From positions 1 through 53,983 of IMG/VR virus record IMGVR_UViG_3300032313_001579: a stretch of DNA of 53,983 nt; one strand, written 5' to 3'. Numbering within the stretch: the first letter of the stretch is position 1; every line of letters starts with the position of its first letter. Shown here in pieces: positions 1 to 7,801 of this stretch. The DNA is from a virus. A program made the translations under genes and the position numbers. Under the pieces are notes generated by a model, which worked only from the letters and a program-made list of their open reading frames with translations, had not been told where the DNA came from and searched no databases.

Positions 1-713
1 CCGAGCTAGAAGAAGCCGAAGAGCTCGACGAAGAAAGCACACACGACGAAGACGACAAGGCTGAAAAAGCCGGCGAAAAAGTCACCAAAGACATCGAGTA
101 CGATGACAAAAAAGACAAGAAAATGGACGAGTCCATGGACGAAATGATGAGTGATCAAGATCCCATCGATGCCGTTGAAGCCGAAGAAACCGGCATGGAC
201 ATGGCCGAAGCCGAGGGCGACGAAGACTTAGAAGATCGCGTGGTTGACCTGGAAGACAAGCTGGATGAACTCATGGCCGAATTTGAAGCACTCATGGGCG
301 ACAACGGCGATGATGCTGTGGGCGACAAAATGGGCGGCGACGACCTAGAAATGGACGACACAGAAACCGCAGAATTCAGCAACGGCGACGAAGAAGAATC
401 CGAAGAAGAAGTAGAAATTGGCATGATGGAAGCAGTGAATCTTGCCAAGGCTCCTGCTCCTGTAACTTCTGAACCTGCAGGCACCAATACCAAAGGTCCT
501 ATCGCCAGCAACAGCGGCGCAAAAGGTGCAGTAGCAAGTCCTGTCAAAATGACAGGTGACACAGCCCAAGGTCGCCCAGCTCCCAAAGCTGGTGAGTTGA
601 TCGGCAAAGTGCAAAACAGCGTAGGTGGCGACAAGAAAATGTCTGTTGCACCAAAGCCAGTTACAGCACAAGCCACGGGTGTAAACACAAAAACTCCCTT
701 TCCCAAGGCTTAA
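1..713 (+). CDS. Acidic prohead core-like protein, 5' end outside window
   Basis: The reading frame is open from base 3, so the N-terminus lies upstream; the first internal ATG is at base 123. The visible 236 or so residues are dominated by Asp and Glu, with a Met-rich stretch (MDESMDEMM) and a probable coiled coil around VVDLEDKLDELMAEFEALM. The C-terminal third is Ala/Pro/Gly/Lys-rich and low complexity. It lies directly upstream of the prohead protease, where T4-like phages carry small charged prohead core proteins (gp67/gp68 position). A role as an internal scaffold or core component that the protease degrades is therefore inferred from place and composition, not from a recognised domain. 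Stop codon is 9 bases before the next ATG. Confidence 0.6.
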   Translation, partial: ELEEAEELDEESTHDEDDKAEKAGEKVTKDIEYDDKKDKKMDESMDEMMSDQDPIDAVEAEETGMDMAEAEGDEDLEDRVVDLEDKLDELMAEFEALMGDNGDDAVGDKMGGDDLEMDDTETAEFSNGDEEESEEEVEIGMMEAVNLAKAPAPVTSEPAGTNTKGPIASNSGAKGAVASPVKMTGDTAQGRPAPKAGELIGKVQNSVGGDKKMSVAPKPVTAQATGVNTKTPFPKA

Positions 714-722
714 CGGGTAGAT

Positions 723-1361
723 ATGGCTCGATATCTAAGAGAACATCTAAGCTTCACTCAGGCAAGAGCAGAAATCTTGTCTGAGGAAGCCGCGGATGGC
801 TCCGGCAAGAATCTCTACCTCAAAGGCATCTGCATTGAGGGCGGAGTTCGCAACGCCAATGAACGAGTATATCCTGTGAACGAAATAGCCAAGGCTGTGG
901 ACACCGTCAACGAACAGATCAAGACTGGTCATTCAGTGCTGGGTGAAGTAGATCACCCAGAAGACTTGAAGATCAACCTGGATCGTGTGAGTCACATGAT
1001 TGAAAAAATGTGGATGGATGGTTCTGCTGGATATGGAAAATTAAAGATATTACCCACACCCATGGGTGAGCTGGTAAAAACCATGCTGACCTCGGGCGTG
1101 AAATTAGGTGTTAGCAGTCGTGGCAGCGGTAACGTCAACGACGCCAACGGACATGTCAGTGACTTTGAAATTGTCACTGTAGATGTGGTTGCTCAGCCCA
1201 GTGCTCCCAACGCATATCCCACAGCAATCTACGAAGGCCTGTTAAATCATGCCGGCGGAGCTAGACTGTTGGAAATGTTCCGGGACCCAGCCAAGAGCAA
1301 CAAAGCACAGAGATACGTTCAAAGCGAAGTAATGCGTTTGATACGTGGTCTCAAAATCTAG
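723..1361 (+). CDS. 21: Prohead core protease gp21
   Basis: A 212-residue protein of the same length as T4 gp21, the serine protease that processes the scaffold, the major capsid protein and internal proteins inside the prohead, typically after (L/I)xE. Features seen: HPE motif with H78 in EVDHPEDL, then the serine motif GVSSRGSG at about 129-136 (candidate nucleophile S131 or S132), followed by DFEIVTVDVVAQPSAPNA, typical of the family. It sits between the acidic core protein and the gp22 scaffold, as in T4. Starts at ATG 723 with a weak upstream GGGTAGAT. A self-processing site is possible at the N-terminus (ILSEE). Identification is firm from motif order, length and synteny. Confidence 0.93.
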   Translation: MARYLREHLSFTQARAEILSEEAADGSGKNLYLKGICIEGGVRNANERVYPVNEIAKAVDTVNEQIKTGHSVLGEVDHPEDLKINLDRVSHMIEKMWMDGSAGYGKLKILPTPMGELVKTMLTSGVKLGVSSRGSGNVNDANGHVSDFEIVTVDVVAQPSAPNAYPTAIYEGLLNHAGGARLLEMFRDPAKSNKAQRYVQSEVMRLIRGLKI

Positions 1362-1372
1362 GAGAAATAAGC

Positions 1373-2473
1373 ATGTTAGATGCTATTAAACCGTTACTAG
1401 ATAGCGAACTATTAAGCGAAGAAGCTCAGCAAGAAATTACTGAGGCCTGGGAAACCAAGTTAAACGAAGCCCGCGAACAAGTGCGTGTAGAACTCCGCGA
1501 AGAGTTTGCACAACGCTATGAGCATGACAAACAAGTGATGGTGGAAGCCCTGGATCGTATGGTAACAGACGGTCTGACCGCAGAAGTCCAAGCAGTGCAA
1601 GCTGAAAAGCAAGCTCTAGCCGAAGACCGCGTCCGATTCCAAGCTCGGATCAAAGAAGATGCTACTAAGTTTAACAACTTCATGATCACCAAACTAGCTG
1701 AGGAAATTGGAGAACTGCGCAAAGATCGCAAGACACACAACGACGGAATGACCAAGTTAGAATCATTCGTTGTTCATGCTCTTGCACGCGAGATTCAAGA
1801 ATTTGCCGAAGACAAACAAGATGTGGTCAACACAAAAGTACGTCTAGTGGCCGAAGCTCGCACCAAGTTGGAACAATTGAAAGGCCGTTTCGTCACAGAA
1901 TCAGCCCGCAAAATGTCCAACGCTGTTAGCCAACATCTCCGGGCTGAACTCAGCCAACTCAAAGAAGACATCCAAGTTGCTCGCGAGAACAATTTTGGAC
2001 GCAGAATCTTTGAAGCATACGCCACTGAATTTGGCGCCACTCATCTCAATGAGAAAGCCGAAGTGCGCAAACTACATGACATCATTGCAAACAAAGATGC
2101 CAAGTTGGCCGAAGCCGTCCAGTTCACCGAGAAAGCCAAAGTTCTCGTTGAATCAAAAGAACGCGAGATCCGCATGATCAAGGAATCCAATCAACGCGAA
2201 AGCGCCATGGAAGAATTGCTGTCTCCTCTAAACGAAGAGAAGCGCGAAATCATGAAGAACTTGCTTGAAAGCGTGCAGACAAGTCGTTTGTCTAATGCTT
2301 TTGAAAAGTATCTACCAGCTGTACTAGCCGAAGGTACTGTGAAAGCCCGTAAAGTGATCACAGAAACTGTAAGCGTGGCCACTGGCGATAAATCTGCCCG
2401 CAGTCCAGATGCAGATCAAGCGGCTGACAGTGTCAGCAACGTGATCGATCTCAAGCGTTTGGCAGGGCTGTAA
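1373..2473 (+). CDS. 22: Prohead scaffold protein gp22
   Basis: A 366-residue, highly charged, almost wholly alpha-helical protein with long heptad-like Glu/Lys/Arg/Leu stretches, expected of the major scaffold that fills the prohead before DNA packaging and is then cut to peptides by gp21. It lies between protease and major capsid protein, the T4 order 21-22-23. The N-terminus MLDAIKPLLDSELLSEEAQ resembles other scaffold proteins of the group. ATG 1373 is preceded by TAGGAGA, a good ribosome binding site. Numerous LxE-like sites are compatible with proteolysis. The C-terminal segment NVIDLKRLAGL may be the part that contacts the capsid shell (inference). Confidence 0.9.
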   Translation: MLDAIKPLLDSELLSEEAQQEITEAWETKLNEAREQVRVELREEFAQRYEHDKQVMVEALDRMVTDGLTAEVQAVQAEKQALAEDRVRFQARIKEDATKFNNFMITKLAEEIGELRKDRKTHNDGMTKLESFVVHALAREIQEFAEDKQDVVNTKVRLVAEARTKLEQLKGRFVTESARKMSNAVSQHLRAELSQLKEDIQVARENNFGRRIFEAYATEFGATHLNEKAEVRKLHDIIANKDAKLAEAVQFTEKAKVLVESKEREIRMIKESNQRESAMEELLSPLNEEKREIMKNLLESVQTSRLSNAFEKYLPAVLAEGTVKARKVITETVSVATGDKSARSPDADQAADSVSNVIDLKRLAGL

Positions 2474-2480
2474 CCCAAGA

Positions 2481-2490
2481 CATAAAAATA
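2481..2490 (+). promoter_or_regulatory. Possible degenerate late promoter before gp23
   Basis: CATAAAAATA lies 11 bases upstream of the major capsid ATG and is a two-base-expanded relative of the CATAAATA octamer found elsewhere in the window. T4 gene 23 has its own strong late promoter, so a signal here is expected, but this copy is not an exact match. Confidence 0.3.
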
Positions 2491-2501
2491 AGGAGACTTA
2501 A

Positions 2502-3698
2502 ATGTCACAAGAATTATTAGAAGGCCGTTGGGACGAAACCAAAGACGCACTCTTGGAAGGTTTATCCGGATCCAAGCGTAGCTCAATGAGTGTAATCCTT
2601 GAAAATACCAAGAAGTACTTGCGTGAGAACGCTTCTTCTGGTTCCACAGTATCTGGTAACATCGCCACATTAAACCGTGTGATTCTGCCAGTGATCCGTC
2701 GTGTAATGCCAACTGTTATTGCTAACGAGTTGGTTGGTGTTCAGCCAATGACAGGTCCTGTTGGTCAAATCCACACATTACGTGTGCGTTATGCCCAGAG
2801 CTTGACAGACAGCAGTGCAGCTAGCACCAGCGTAACAGCTGGTCAAGAAGCATTGAGCCCATTCACAATTGCTACAGCGTACTCCACAGTTCCAACAGCT
2901 CAAACAACAGCTACTGGTTACACTGGTAACAACACAGCAAACATGGAAGGCACAGGCGGTAAGCAAATTTCCGTGCAGATCTTGAAACAAGCTGTTGAAG
3001 CTAAGACACGCAAGTTACAAGCTCGTTGGACATTTGAATCTGCACAAGACGCACAAGCCATGCATGGCATTGACGTTGAAGCAGAGATCATGGCTGCTCT
3101 TGCACAAGAGATCACAGCTGAGATTGACCAAGAAATCCTGTTGAGCTTGAGCACATTGGCTGCTACAGAGTTTACATACAACCAAGCTACTGTGTCTGGT
3201 ACAGCAACATTCGTTGGTGATGAGCATGCCGCTTTGGCAGTGTTGATCAACCGCGTTGCTAACTTGATCGCTCAGCGTACACGTCGTGGCGCTGGTAACT
3301 TTGCTGTTGTATCTCCAGCATCTTTAACAGTATTGCAATCTGCAACAACTTCAGCTTTTGCTAGAACTACAGAAGGCACATTTGAAGCACCTACAAACAC
3401 CAAGTTTGTTGGTACACTCAATGGCGCAATGCGTGTGTTCTGCAACAGCTACGCCGCAGACACAGCTAGTGTGTTGGTAGGTTATAAAGGCACAAGCGAG
3501 GCAGATGCTGCCGCGTTCTATTGCCCATATATTCCTTTAATGAGCAGCGGTGTTGTTCTTGATCCATCAACATTCGAACCAGTCGTATCATTCATGACAC
3601 GTTATGGCTTCGTTGAATTGACCAACACAGCAAGTTCGTTTGGTAACGCTGCCGACTATGTCGGAGAGATTGCCGTACAAAACTTGTCATTCTCCTAA
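2502..3698 (+). CDS. 23: Major capsid protein gp23
   Basis: A 398-residue protein that forms the hexamers of the head (HK97 fold). The N-terminal propeptide is followed by a candidate gp21 cleavage site YLRE/NASSG after residue 41, matching in place and pattern the T4 gp23 processing site (FLTE/A). After it come the family blocks VILPVIRRVMPTVIANELVG, VQPMTGPVGQIHTLRVRY and the late FMTRYGFVELTN. ATG 2502 has an excellent ribosome binding site, AAGGAG at 2490-2495, 6 bases away. The gene is followed by an intrinsic terminator. Shorter than T4 gp23 (521 residues), in the range usual for aquatic T4-like phages. Confidence 0.96.
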   Translation: MSQELLEGRWDETKDALLEGLSGSKRSSMSVILENTKKYLRENASSGSTVSGNIATLNRVILPVIRRVMPTVIANELVGVQPMTGPVGQIHTLRVRYAQSLTDSSAASTSVTAGQEALSPFTIATAYSTVPTAQTTATGYTGNNTANMEGTGGKQISVQILKQAVEAKTRKLQARWTFESAQDAQAMHGIDVEAEIMAALAQEITAEIDQEILLSLSTLAATEFTYNQATVSGTATFVGDEHAALAVLINRVANLIAQRTRRGAGNFAVVSPASLTVLQSATTSAFARTTEGTFEAPTNTKFVGTLNGAMRVFCNSYAADTASVLVGYKGTSEADAAAFYCPYIPLMSSGVVLDPSTFEPVVSFMTRYGFVELTNTASSFGNAADYVGEIAVQNLSFS

Positions 3699-3742
3699 TC
3701 AGAGAACGCAGTTTATTTTCTCAGGGATGGGAAGAAGCAAGA

Positions 3743-3766
3743 AAACCACTGCAAAGTGGTTTTTTT
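3743..3766 (+). terminator. Intrinsic terminator after gp23
   Basis: AAACCACT (3743-3750), tetraloop GCAA, AGTGGTTT (3755-3762), running into seven T residues (3760-3766). It ends the capsid transcript and lies right before the stop codon of the convergent minus-strand gene. Confidence 0.85.
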
Positions 3767-3770
3767 GTGA

Positions 3771-4919
3771 CTAAATTTTGAACCAGCTCAAGTATTGATG
3801 TATTTTATCGGTCACTGTCGACCAGTCGCCCATGCTGGGTTGACGGAACAATCGAGCACTTGGATACCAAGGATTTGAATCACGTGCCAGCAACCAGCGC
3901 CAGTCAGTGCCATACCAGTTGAGTGGTATCCAGGTGGGTCTTCCAAGAGCACCCGACAGGTGTGCCACAGCAGTATCCACGCTAATCACAACGTCCATGT
4001 GATGTATCAAGGCTGCCGAATCAGCAAAATTGTTCACCAGGCCTGGAAAATGTTGGACTCCTTGTTGAGTCAACTGTTGGGCTTGCTCGTTTGAGCATTC
4101 TACCTGCAGGTTGATCCATTCATAGTCGGGGTTGCGCTTTATCAAATCCAGCATGACTTCAAATGGCATGGCCTTGTGGCGATTGATCCAGGAGTCAGGA
4201 CGGCCCGACCAACAAAAGCCCACACGCAGACGTTTTTTAAAACCCAAGCGATCTTGCCACACCCGTGCCAGATCTGCTCTCGCGGACAGATACTGCAATT
4301 GATGCGGTAGATTGTCCAAGGTCACACCCTGGATTCCGGGTATGCTCATTATGGGAGTCCAATAATCAAATCCTTCGGGAGTATCTTTGACATCGACAAT
4401 TTGGTGTATCACAGGACTGCCTGCAAACAACGGCGCCAGATTGTCGTTGACCTGCAGGATCACTCTAGCTCCGGCACTGTGCAAGCCAAACACAAATCGC
4501 ACAAACTGTATGGTGTCGCCCAGACCCTGTTCCTGTATGACCAGGATAGTTTTGTCTCGTAGATCTTGACCGGTCCAGCGTGGCTGACTGTGACCAGGCA
4601 AAGTGCCAGCTAGATGTTCAAACTGCCAACGATGTTCGTACTGTGGCCAGCCACGAGCGTAGTCACCACTCAACAACAAGGCCACGGCCAGGTTGAAGTT
4701 GGGTGTGGCGGCTGTGGGTACCAACTGCACGCTTCTCTGCAAAAATGGTATGGCTGCCTCAGGCTCGCCTATTTCTCTCAACACATTGCCATAGTTGTTG
4801 AAGGCCGATGCCGAATTACGATCCTGTGTAAGAGCTTGAGCATAATTTTTCAAAGCACCTTCGGGGTCATTTGCTTCTCTGCAGGCATTTCCTGCTGCAA
4901 TAAGTTCTTCTGTGTTCAT
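3771..4919 (-). CDS. TPR-repeat glycosyltransferase (GT9-like C-terminal domain)
   Basis: A 382-residue protein. Residues about 5-100 form three tetratricopeptide repeats (for example AFNNYGNVLREIGEPEAAIPFL). From about 125 comes a GT-B-type domain beginning TILVIQEQGLGDTIQFVRF, the glycine-rich loop of the heptosyltransferase (GT9) family, and ending with VISVDTAVAHLSGALGRPTW and DWRWLLARDSNPWYPS. This TPR plus GT9-like layout is common in environmental bacteria and their phages. The sugar donor and acceptor are unknown; glycosylation of a virion protein or of host surface glycan are both possible. It is a single gene on the minus strand, convergent with gp23, with its own TTAAATA promoter-like motif 5 bases upstream of ATG. 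Confidence 0.8.
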   Translation of the reverse strand: MNTEELIAAGNACREANDPEGALKNYAQALTQDRNSASAFNNYGNVLREIGEPEAAIPFLQRSVQLVPTAATPNFNLAVALLLSGDYARGWPQYEHRWQFEHLAGTLPGHSQPRWTGQDLRDKTILVIQEQGLGDTIQFVRFVFGLHSAGARVILQVNDNLAPLFAGSPVIHQIVDVKDTPEGFDYWTPIMSIPGIQGVTLDNLPHQLQYLSARADLARVWQDRLGFKKRLRVGFCWSGRPDSWINRHKAMPFEVMLDLIKRNPDYEWINLQVECSNEQAQQLTQQGVQHFPGLVNNFADSAALIHHMDVVISVDTAVAHLSGALGRPTWIPLNWYGTDWRWLLARDSNPWYPSARLFRQPSMGDWSTVTDKIHQYLSWFKI

Positions 4920-4924
4920 GGCAA

Positions 4925-4932
4925 TATTTAAG
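4925..4932 (-). promoter_or_regulatory. Late-promoter-like octamer CTTAAATA, 5 bases from ATG
   Basis: On the minus strand CTTAAATA is followed by TTGCC and the ATG of the TPR glycosyltransferase. T4 late transcripts begin about 6 bases after the octamer, so the mRNA would start at or next to the ATG. There is no ribosome binding site between. Confidence 0.5.
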
Positions 4933-4967
4933 AAATGTTGGCGTACAGGTTATATTTTGTACAAGGA

Positions 4968-4975
4968 CATAAATA
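4968..4975 (+). promoter_or_regulatory. Late promoter CATAAATA
   Basis: An exact CATAAATA octamer upstream of the capsid-associated gene at 5068. It leaves a leader of roughly 85-90 bases that contains three small hairpins. Confidence 0.6.
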
Positions 4976-4981
4976 CTTGTC

Positions 4982-5039
4982 AACGCAATCCTGCGTTTTA
5001 TGCGGTGATTAATCCCACCGCGTAGCGGCTAGAACCCGC
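4982..5039 (+). other. Structured 5' leader with three consecutive small hairpins
   Basis: AACGCA-ATCC-TGCGTT (4982-4997), GCGGTG-8 nt-CACCGC (5002-5021) and GCGG-7 nt-CCGC (5025-5039) follow each other in the leader between the late promoter and the ribosome binding site at 5053. The pairing is read directly from the sequence; any role in mRNA stability or translation is inference. Confidence 0.45.
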
Positions 5040-5067
5040 ATTGGGCTTCTTTAAGGAGAAAACAAAA

Positions 5068-5814
5068 ATGGGACGTCCTCTCAAAATTCAAAAACTTTCT
5101 ACAGGTTCTGGTAATTCAGGTGCCTCGGTCTCAGTTGATCTGGCATATCCAAACTTTGGTAGTTTAACCAATCCGGTGTTCAACTCACCAGTACAGACTC
5201 TCAACAACAACCAGTATCTGGGCGTGGTTGGTGGTGCAGCACCCACAGACACACCTTCGGTTACCAATCCTCGGGTTGATGTTATAGTCAACATAGCCCA
5301 GCCTGACGGTTCGGGCCTTGGTGTGGCACAGGGCTATATCATACGCCAAAAAGGCGCACACAAGTATCTAGTGGGCGATGTCACCGGAGTTGTTGGCGGC
5401 GCATTTGTGGTTGGCCAGGCCTATCAGATTGTGTCCCTAGGCACCACCGACTGGGAATCTGCCGGCGCAGGTGCAAACTATGCAGTTGGACTGGTGTTCA
5501 CTGCCACCACAGTAGGCGACGGCGACGGCACTGCCAACTCAGTGGGTGTTTGTGTCTTGGACAATGATGTCACACCAGCAGTTGGACTCATGGCCATCAC
5601 ATTCACACAGACTGATAGCACAGCAGTACCACTCAGCAAGCTCACAAATAAGTTCTTGCTGGACTGGACCGGCGGCAGCACCTACGCAGCCGATCAAGTC
5701 GTCAACGATGTGCGCATAGTAGCCAACTTCTTTACCGACGAAGGCACCGTGATCAAATCTGGTACAGCGCAACAAACAGTAACCTTGGCCATAGTGGACA
5801 ATGTAACGTCCTAA
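5068..5814 (+). CDS. Capsid-associated virion structural protein
   Basis: A 248-residue protein starting MGRPLKIQK. ATG 5068 is chosen over the in-frame TTG at 5041 because AAGGAG (5053-5058) sits 9 bases before it. The protein is rich in Gly, Val, Thr and Ala with predicted beta structure. Its middle contains the segment QAYQIVSLGTTDWESAGAG and then FTATTVGDGDGTA, a small beta module recurrent in phage virion proteins. T4-like aquatic phages often carry a GRPL-starting structural protein next to gp23, so a head-decoration or head-surface role is likely but not shown. Followed by a terminator hairpin. Confidence 0.55.
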   Translation: MGRPLKIQKLSTGSGNSGASVSVDLAYPNFGSLTNPVFNSPVQTLNNNQYLGVVGGAAPTDTPSVTNPRVDVIVNIAQPDGSGLGVAQGYIIRQKGAHKYLVGDVTGVVGGAFVVGQAYQIVSLGTTDWESAGAGANYAVGLVFTATTVGDGDGTANSVGVCVLDNDVTPAVGLMAITFTQTDSTAVPLSKLTNKFLLDWTGGSTYAADQVVNDVRIVANFFTDEGTVIKSGTAQQTVTLAIVDNVTS

Positions 5815-5830
5815 TTTTGCCAGCATCAGG

Positions 5831-5863
5831 ATCCTCACAGCTACATACTGTGGGGATTTTTTT
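5831..5863 (+). terminator. Intrinsic terminator running straight into an ATG
   Basis: ATCCTCACAG (5831-5840), loop CTACATA, CTGTGGGGAT (5848-5857), a 10-pair stem with one G-T pair, then seven T residues (5857-5863). The next base begins the ATG of the following gene. Confidence 0.75.
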
Positions 5864-6451
5864 ATGACTCAAGCATTCGTATTGGGCAACGGCGTCAGTC
5901 GTCGAGACATTGATCTAGTAGATCTAGCCCGGTACGGCCGCATTTACGGATGCAACGCCCTGTACCGAGAACACACACCCGATGTGTTGGTCTCGACTGA
6001 CAGGCCCATAGCCGAACACATACAAAAAAGTGGTTACAGTGCCCAACACGAGTTTTACACCCGCAGACCCTTGCCCGGACTGGGTGCTCAAACTGTGCCC
6101 AAGCCCTATTTTGGCTACAGCTCTGGACCCATAGCCTTGGCCCTAGCAGCCATGCAAGGCAACAACTTGATCTACATGCTGGGCTATGATATGGGACCCA
6201 GCGCCTCAAAAACCATCAATAATTTGTATGCTGGCACAGAATTCTACAAACCCGTCACAGCCGCACCCACTTTTACCGGCAATTGGCTCAAACAACTGAT
6301 TTGCGTAATGACAGACCACAACAACACACAGTTTGTTCGAGTCACCGGTTCTACCACTGCACGCCTGGCCGAACTAGAAAGTATACGCAATCTAGAGCAT
6401 CTTGATTTGCACATGTTCTTGGACCGCATAAATAAGGCAAAGGATCTGTGA
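5864..6451 (+). CDS. Rossmann-like protein, DUF115/sialyltransferase-like N-terminus, function unknown
   Basis: 195 residues. The N-terminus FVLGNGVSRRDIDL followed by GRIYGCNALYREHTPDVLVSTD resembles the nucleotide-binding start of DUF115 and CST-type glycan enzymes (GNGPSL ... NA ... PD ... D). Later IYMLGYDMG forms a second beta-alpha unit. No catalytic residues can be assigned. It lies just upstream of the fibre genes, and a possible distant relative lies just downstream of them (19449-20111; both contain a LGY(D/N) motif), which hints at a role linked to adhesins or glycan. ATG 5864 follows the T-tract of the preceding terminator and has no ribosome binding site, which is odd. Confidence 0.45.
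   Translation: MTQAFVLGNGVSRRDIDLVDLARYGRIYGCNALYREHTPDVLVSTDRPIAEHIQKSGYSAQHEFYTRRPLPGLGAQTVPKPYFGYSSGPIALALAAMQGNNLIYMLGYDMGPSASKTINNLYAGTEFYKPVTAAPTFTGNWLKQLICVMTDHNNTQFVRVTGSTTARLAELESIRNLEHLDLHMFLDRINKAKDL
6427..6434 (+). promoter_or_regulatory. Late promoter CATAAATA inside the end of the preceding gene
   Basis: Exact CATAAATA, 17 bases before ATG 6452, with AAAGGA (6439-6444) correctly placed between. It would start transcription of the fibre-like gene cluster. Confidence 0.55.
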
Positions 6452-7051
6452 ATGGCAACCTACAAGAATATCAGCAGTGATTGGTACATTTCCGTGGACA
6501 ACGGAGTGGGCACAATCTATATTGACGGCAATCTAGACGTCTCTGGTAACATTACCTACGTCAGTGAAATTGCGGTCAACGATGCATTCATTATCGTAGC
6601 CGCCAACAATACCGGCACGGTCAATGACATGGGTCTGGTGGCCACCAAAATTGCCAACTCATCCTACGCAGGATTGAGATTTGATGTCACCGCTAATGCC
6701 TGGCAAATTTCCAGCAGTGTGTCTGCCAACGGTGCGCCCATTGCTTCCTATTCCAACATAGCCACTGGCAATGCCACGGTAGGCGGAGCCAACACTCAGA
6801 TACAGTTCAACGATGGCGGCGCTTTTGGTGCCACAGCCAATCTGACTTTTAACAAGAGTACCAATCGTTTGACCTTGACTGGACACCAGGCCTTGGCCAA
6901 TGTGGCTACTCCGGCCAATGTGGCAAATGCCGTGGTCATCTTCAGCAATGCTGTCAGTGCCGGTGGCACAGGCCTGTATTTTACCAGCGCAGCTGCCGCA
7001 GACGAACTGGTCAGCAAAAGCAAGGCCATAGTATTTTCAATCATATTTTAA
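6452..7051 (+). CDS. Fibre-like virion structural protein
   Basis: 199 residues, rich in Asn, Ala, Gly, Ser, Thr. N-terminal IYIDGNLDVSGNITYVSEIAV resembles the start of beta-structured tail-fibre modules. Residues about 111-145 carry GGANTQIQFNDGGAFG followed by LTFNKSTNRL, a module that recurs in both large fibres of this window (12002, 14210 and 17860 regions). It is therefore a small member of the same fibre family. Directly abuts the stop of the preceding gene; ribosome binding site AAAGGA. Whether it is part of a fibre, a fibre connector or a trimerisation partner cannot be told. Confidence 0.55.
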   Translation: MATYKNISSDWYISVDNGVGTIYIDGNLDVSGNITYVSEIAVNDAFIIVAANNTGTVNDMGLVATKIANSSYAGLRFDVTANAWQISSSVSANGAPIASYSNIATGNATVGGANTQIQFNDGGAFGATANLTFNKSTNRLTLTGHQALANVATPANVANAVVIFSNAVSAGGTGLYFTSAAAADELVSKSKAIVFSIIF

Positions 7052-7060
7052 GGAACAACA

Positions 7061-7372
7061 ATGACCATTCAAATAGCCAACGTGACCACAGCCGGTAATA
7101 CAGTTTACACCAGCTCGGGCAACACAGCCATAACATTTCTCAGCATTTGTAACTTTGCCAATGCCACCTGCACAGCCAACGTGTTTGTTGTGCCATCGGG
7201 CGGCACGGCTGGCAACACCAACATAGTGTTGGCAACTCTAGAGCTCACAGGTTTAGAAACATATCAATTGTATGCTGGCGGTGAAAAATTACTGTTGAAC
7301 AACGGAGATTTTGTTAATGTGCAGGCCAATGCCAACACAGTGACCACGGTCACCAGTTACACCACGATCTAA
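7061..7372 (+). CDS. Small virion protein, beta-rich
   Basis: 103 residues, MTIQIANVTTAGNTVYTSSGNTA, with Thr/Asn/Val/Ala-rich beta-strand pattern and no charged core. It resembles in size and style the 96-residue protein at 37870 (both have NT-VYT near the start and a conserved hydrophobic middle). ATG follows AAGGA (7051-7055). The stop overlaps the next ATG (TAATG), so it is translated together with its neighbours in the fibre cluster. Function unknown; a fibre or head ornament is likely from context. Confidence 0.5.
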   Translation: MTIQIANVTTAGNTVYTSSGNTAITFLSICNFANATCTANVFVVPSGGTAGNTNIVLATLELTGLETYQLYAGGEKLLLNNGDFVNVQANANTVTTVTSYTTI

Positions 7373-7770
7373 TGGGATATTATGTAAAAAATCGTCGCTT
7401 GCAAAGCGGCAGTACCGGAGTGCGCCTGCCGGTGGGCTCGGCCAGCGATCGTCCCGAATATCCCACCTTTGGCATGATACGCTACAACACTACCTCGGCT
7501 GCGGTGGAATTCTACGACGGCAGCATATGGGCCGCTCTCAGTGCCGCTGGCGCAATTAGCTACACAGTTGACGACTTTAATGCTGACGGCAGCACCGTGA
7601 CGTTTACCATGAGTGTAGCCGAGAGTTCTGCGACACAGATCATAGTGTTTATAGGATCAATCTATCAGGATCCGGCTACAGCCTACACTGTAGATGGTGG
7701 CTTGAATATAACCTTTACTTCAGCGCCGCCCAACGGCACAGTGATAAACGTAATACACAGCGAAACTTGA
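7372..7770 (+). CDS. Small fibre-module protein
   Basis: 132 residues. The pattern RPEYPTFGMIRYNTTSAAVEFYDGSIWAAL is the same module as GNTAQRPGTGVTGMLRFN ... LEVYDNSAWASV in the giant fibre (about residues 1405-1445) and in the 335-residue protein at 9745. It is followed by the paired DGSTVTFTM ... INVIHSE segment that also follows it in those proteins (DGATVAFTL ... GDVIDVRE). So this gene is a free-standing copy of a fibre domain. The ATG overlaps the preceding stop by one base. Confidence 0.6.
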   Translation: MGYYVKNRRLQSGSTGVRLPVGSASDRPEYPTFGMIRYNTTSAAVEFYDGSIWAALSAAGAISYTVDDFNADGSTVTFTMSVAESSATQIIVFIGSIYQDPATAYTVDGGLNITFTSAPPNGTVINVIHSET

Positions 7771-7773
7771 TCA

Positions 7774-7781
7774 GCTAAATA
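7774..7781 (+). promoter_or_regulatory. Late promoter GCTAAATA
   Basis: GCTAAATA just after the previous stop, 20 bases upstream of ATG 7802. Confidence 0.55.
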
Positions 7782-7801
7782 CCCTATACCGGGGATAATC
7801 T

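Noticed and set aside
155-706. Minus-strand open frame opposite the acidic core protein
   Set aside because: Ser/Thr-rich shadow caused by the Asp/Glu codon bias of the plus strand.
5041-5067. TTG start giving a 9-residue longer capsid-associated protein
   Set aside because: It would place the AAGGAG ribosome site inside the gene; ATG 5068 is correctly spaced from it.
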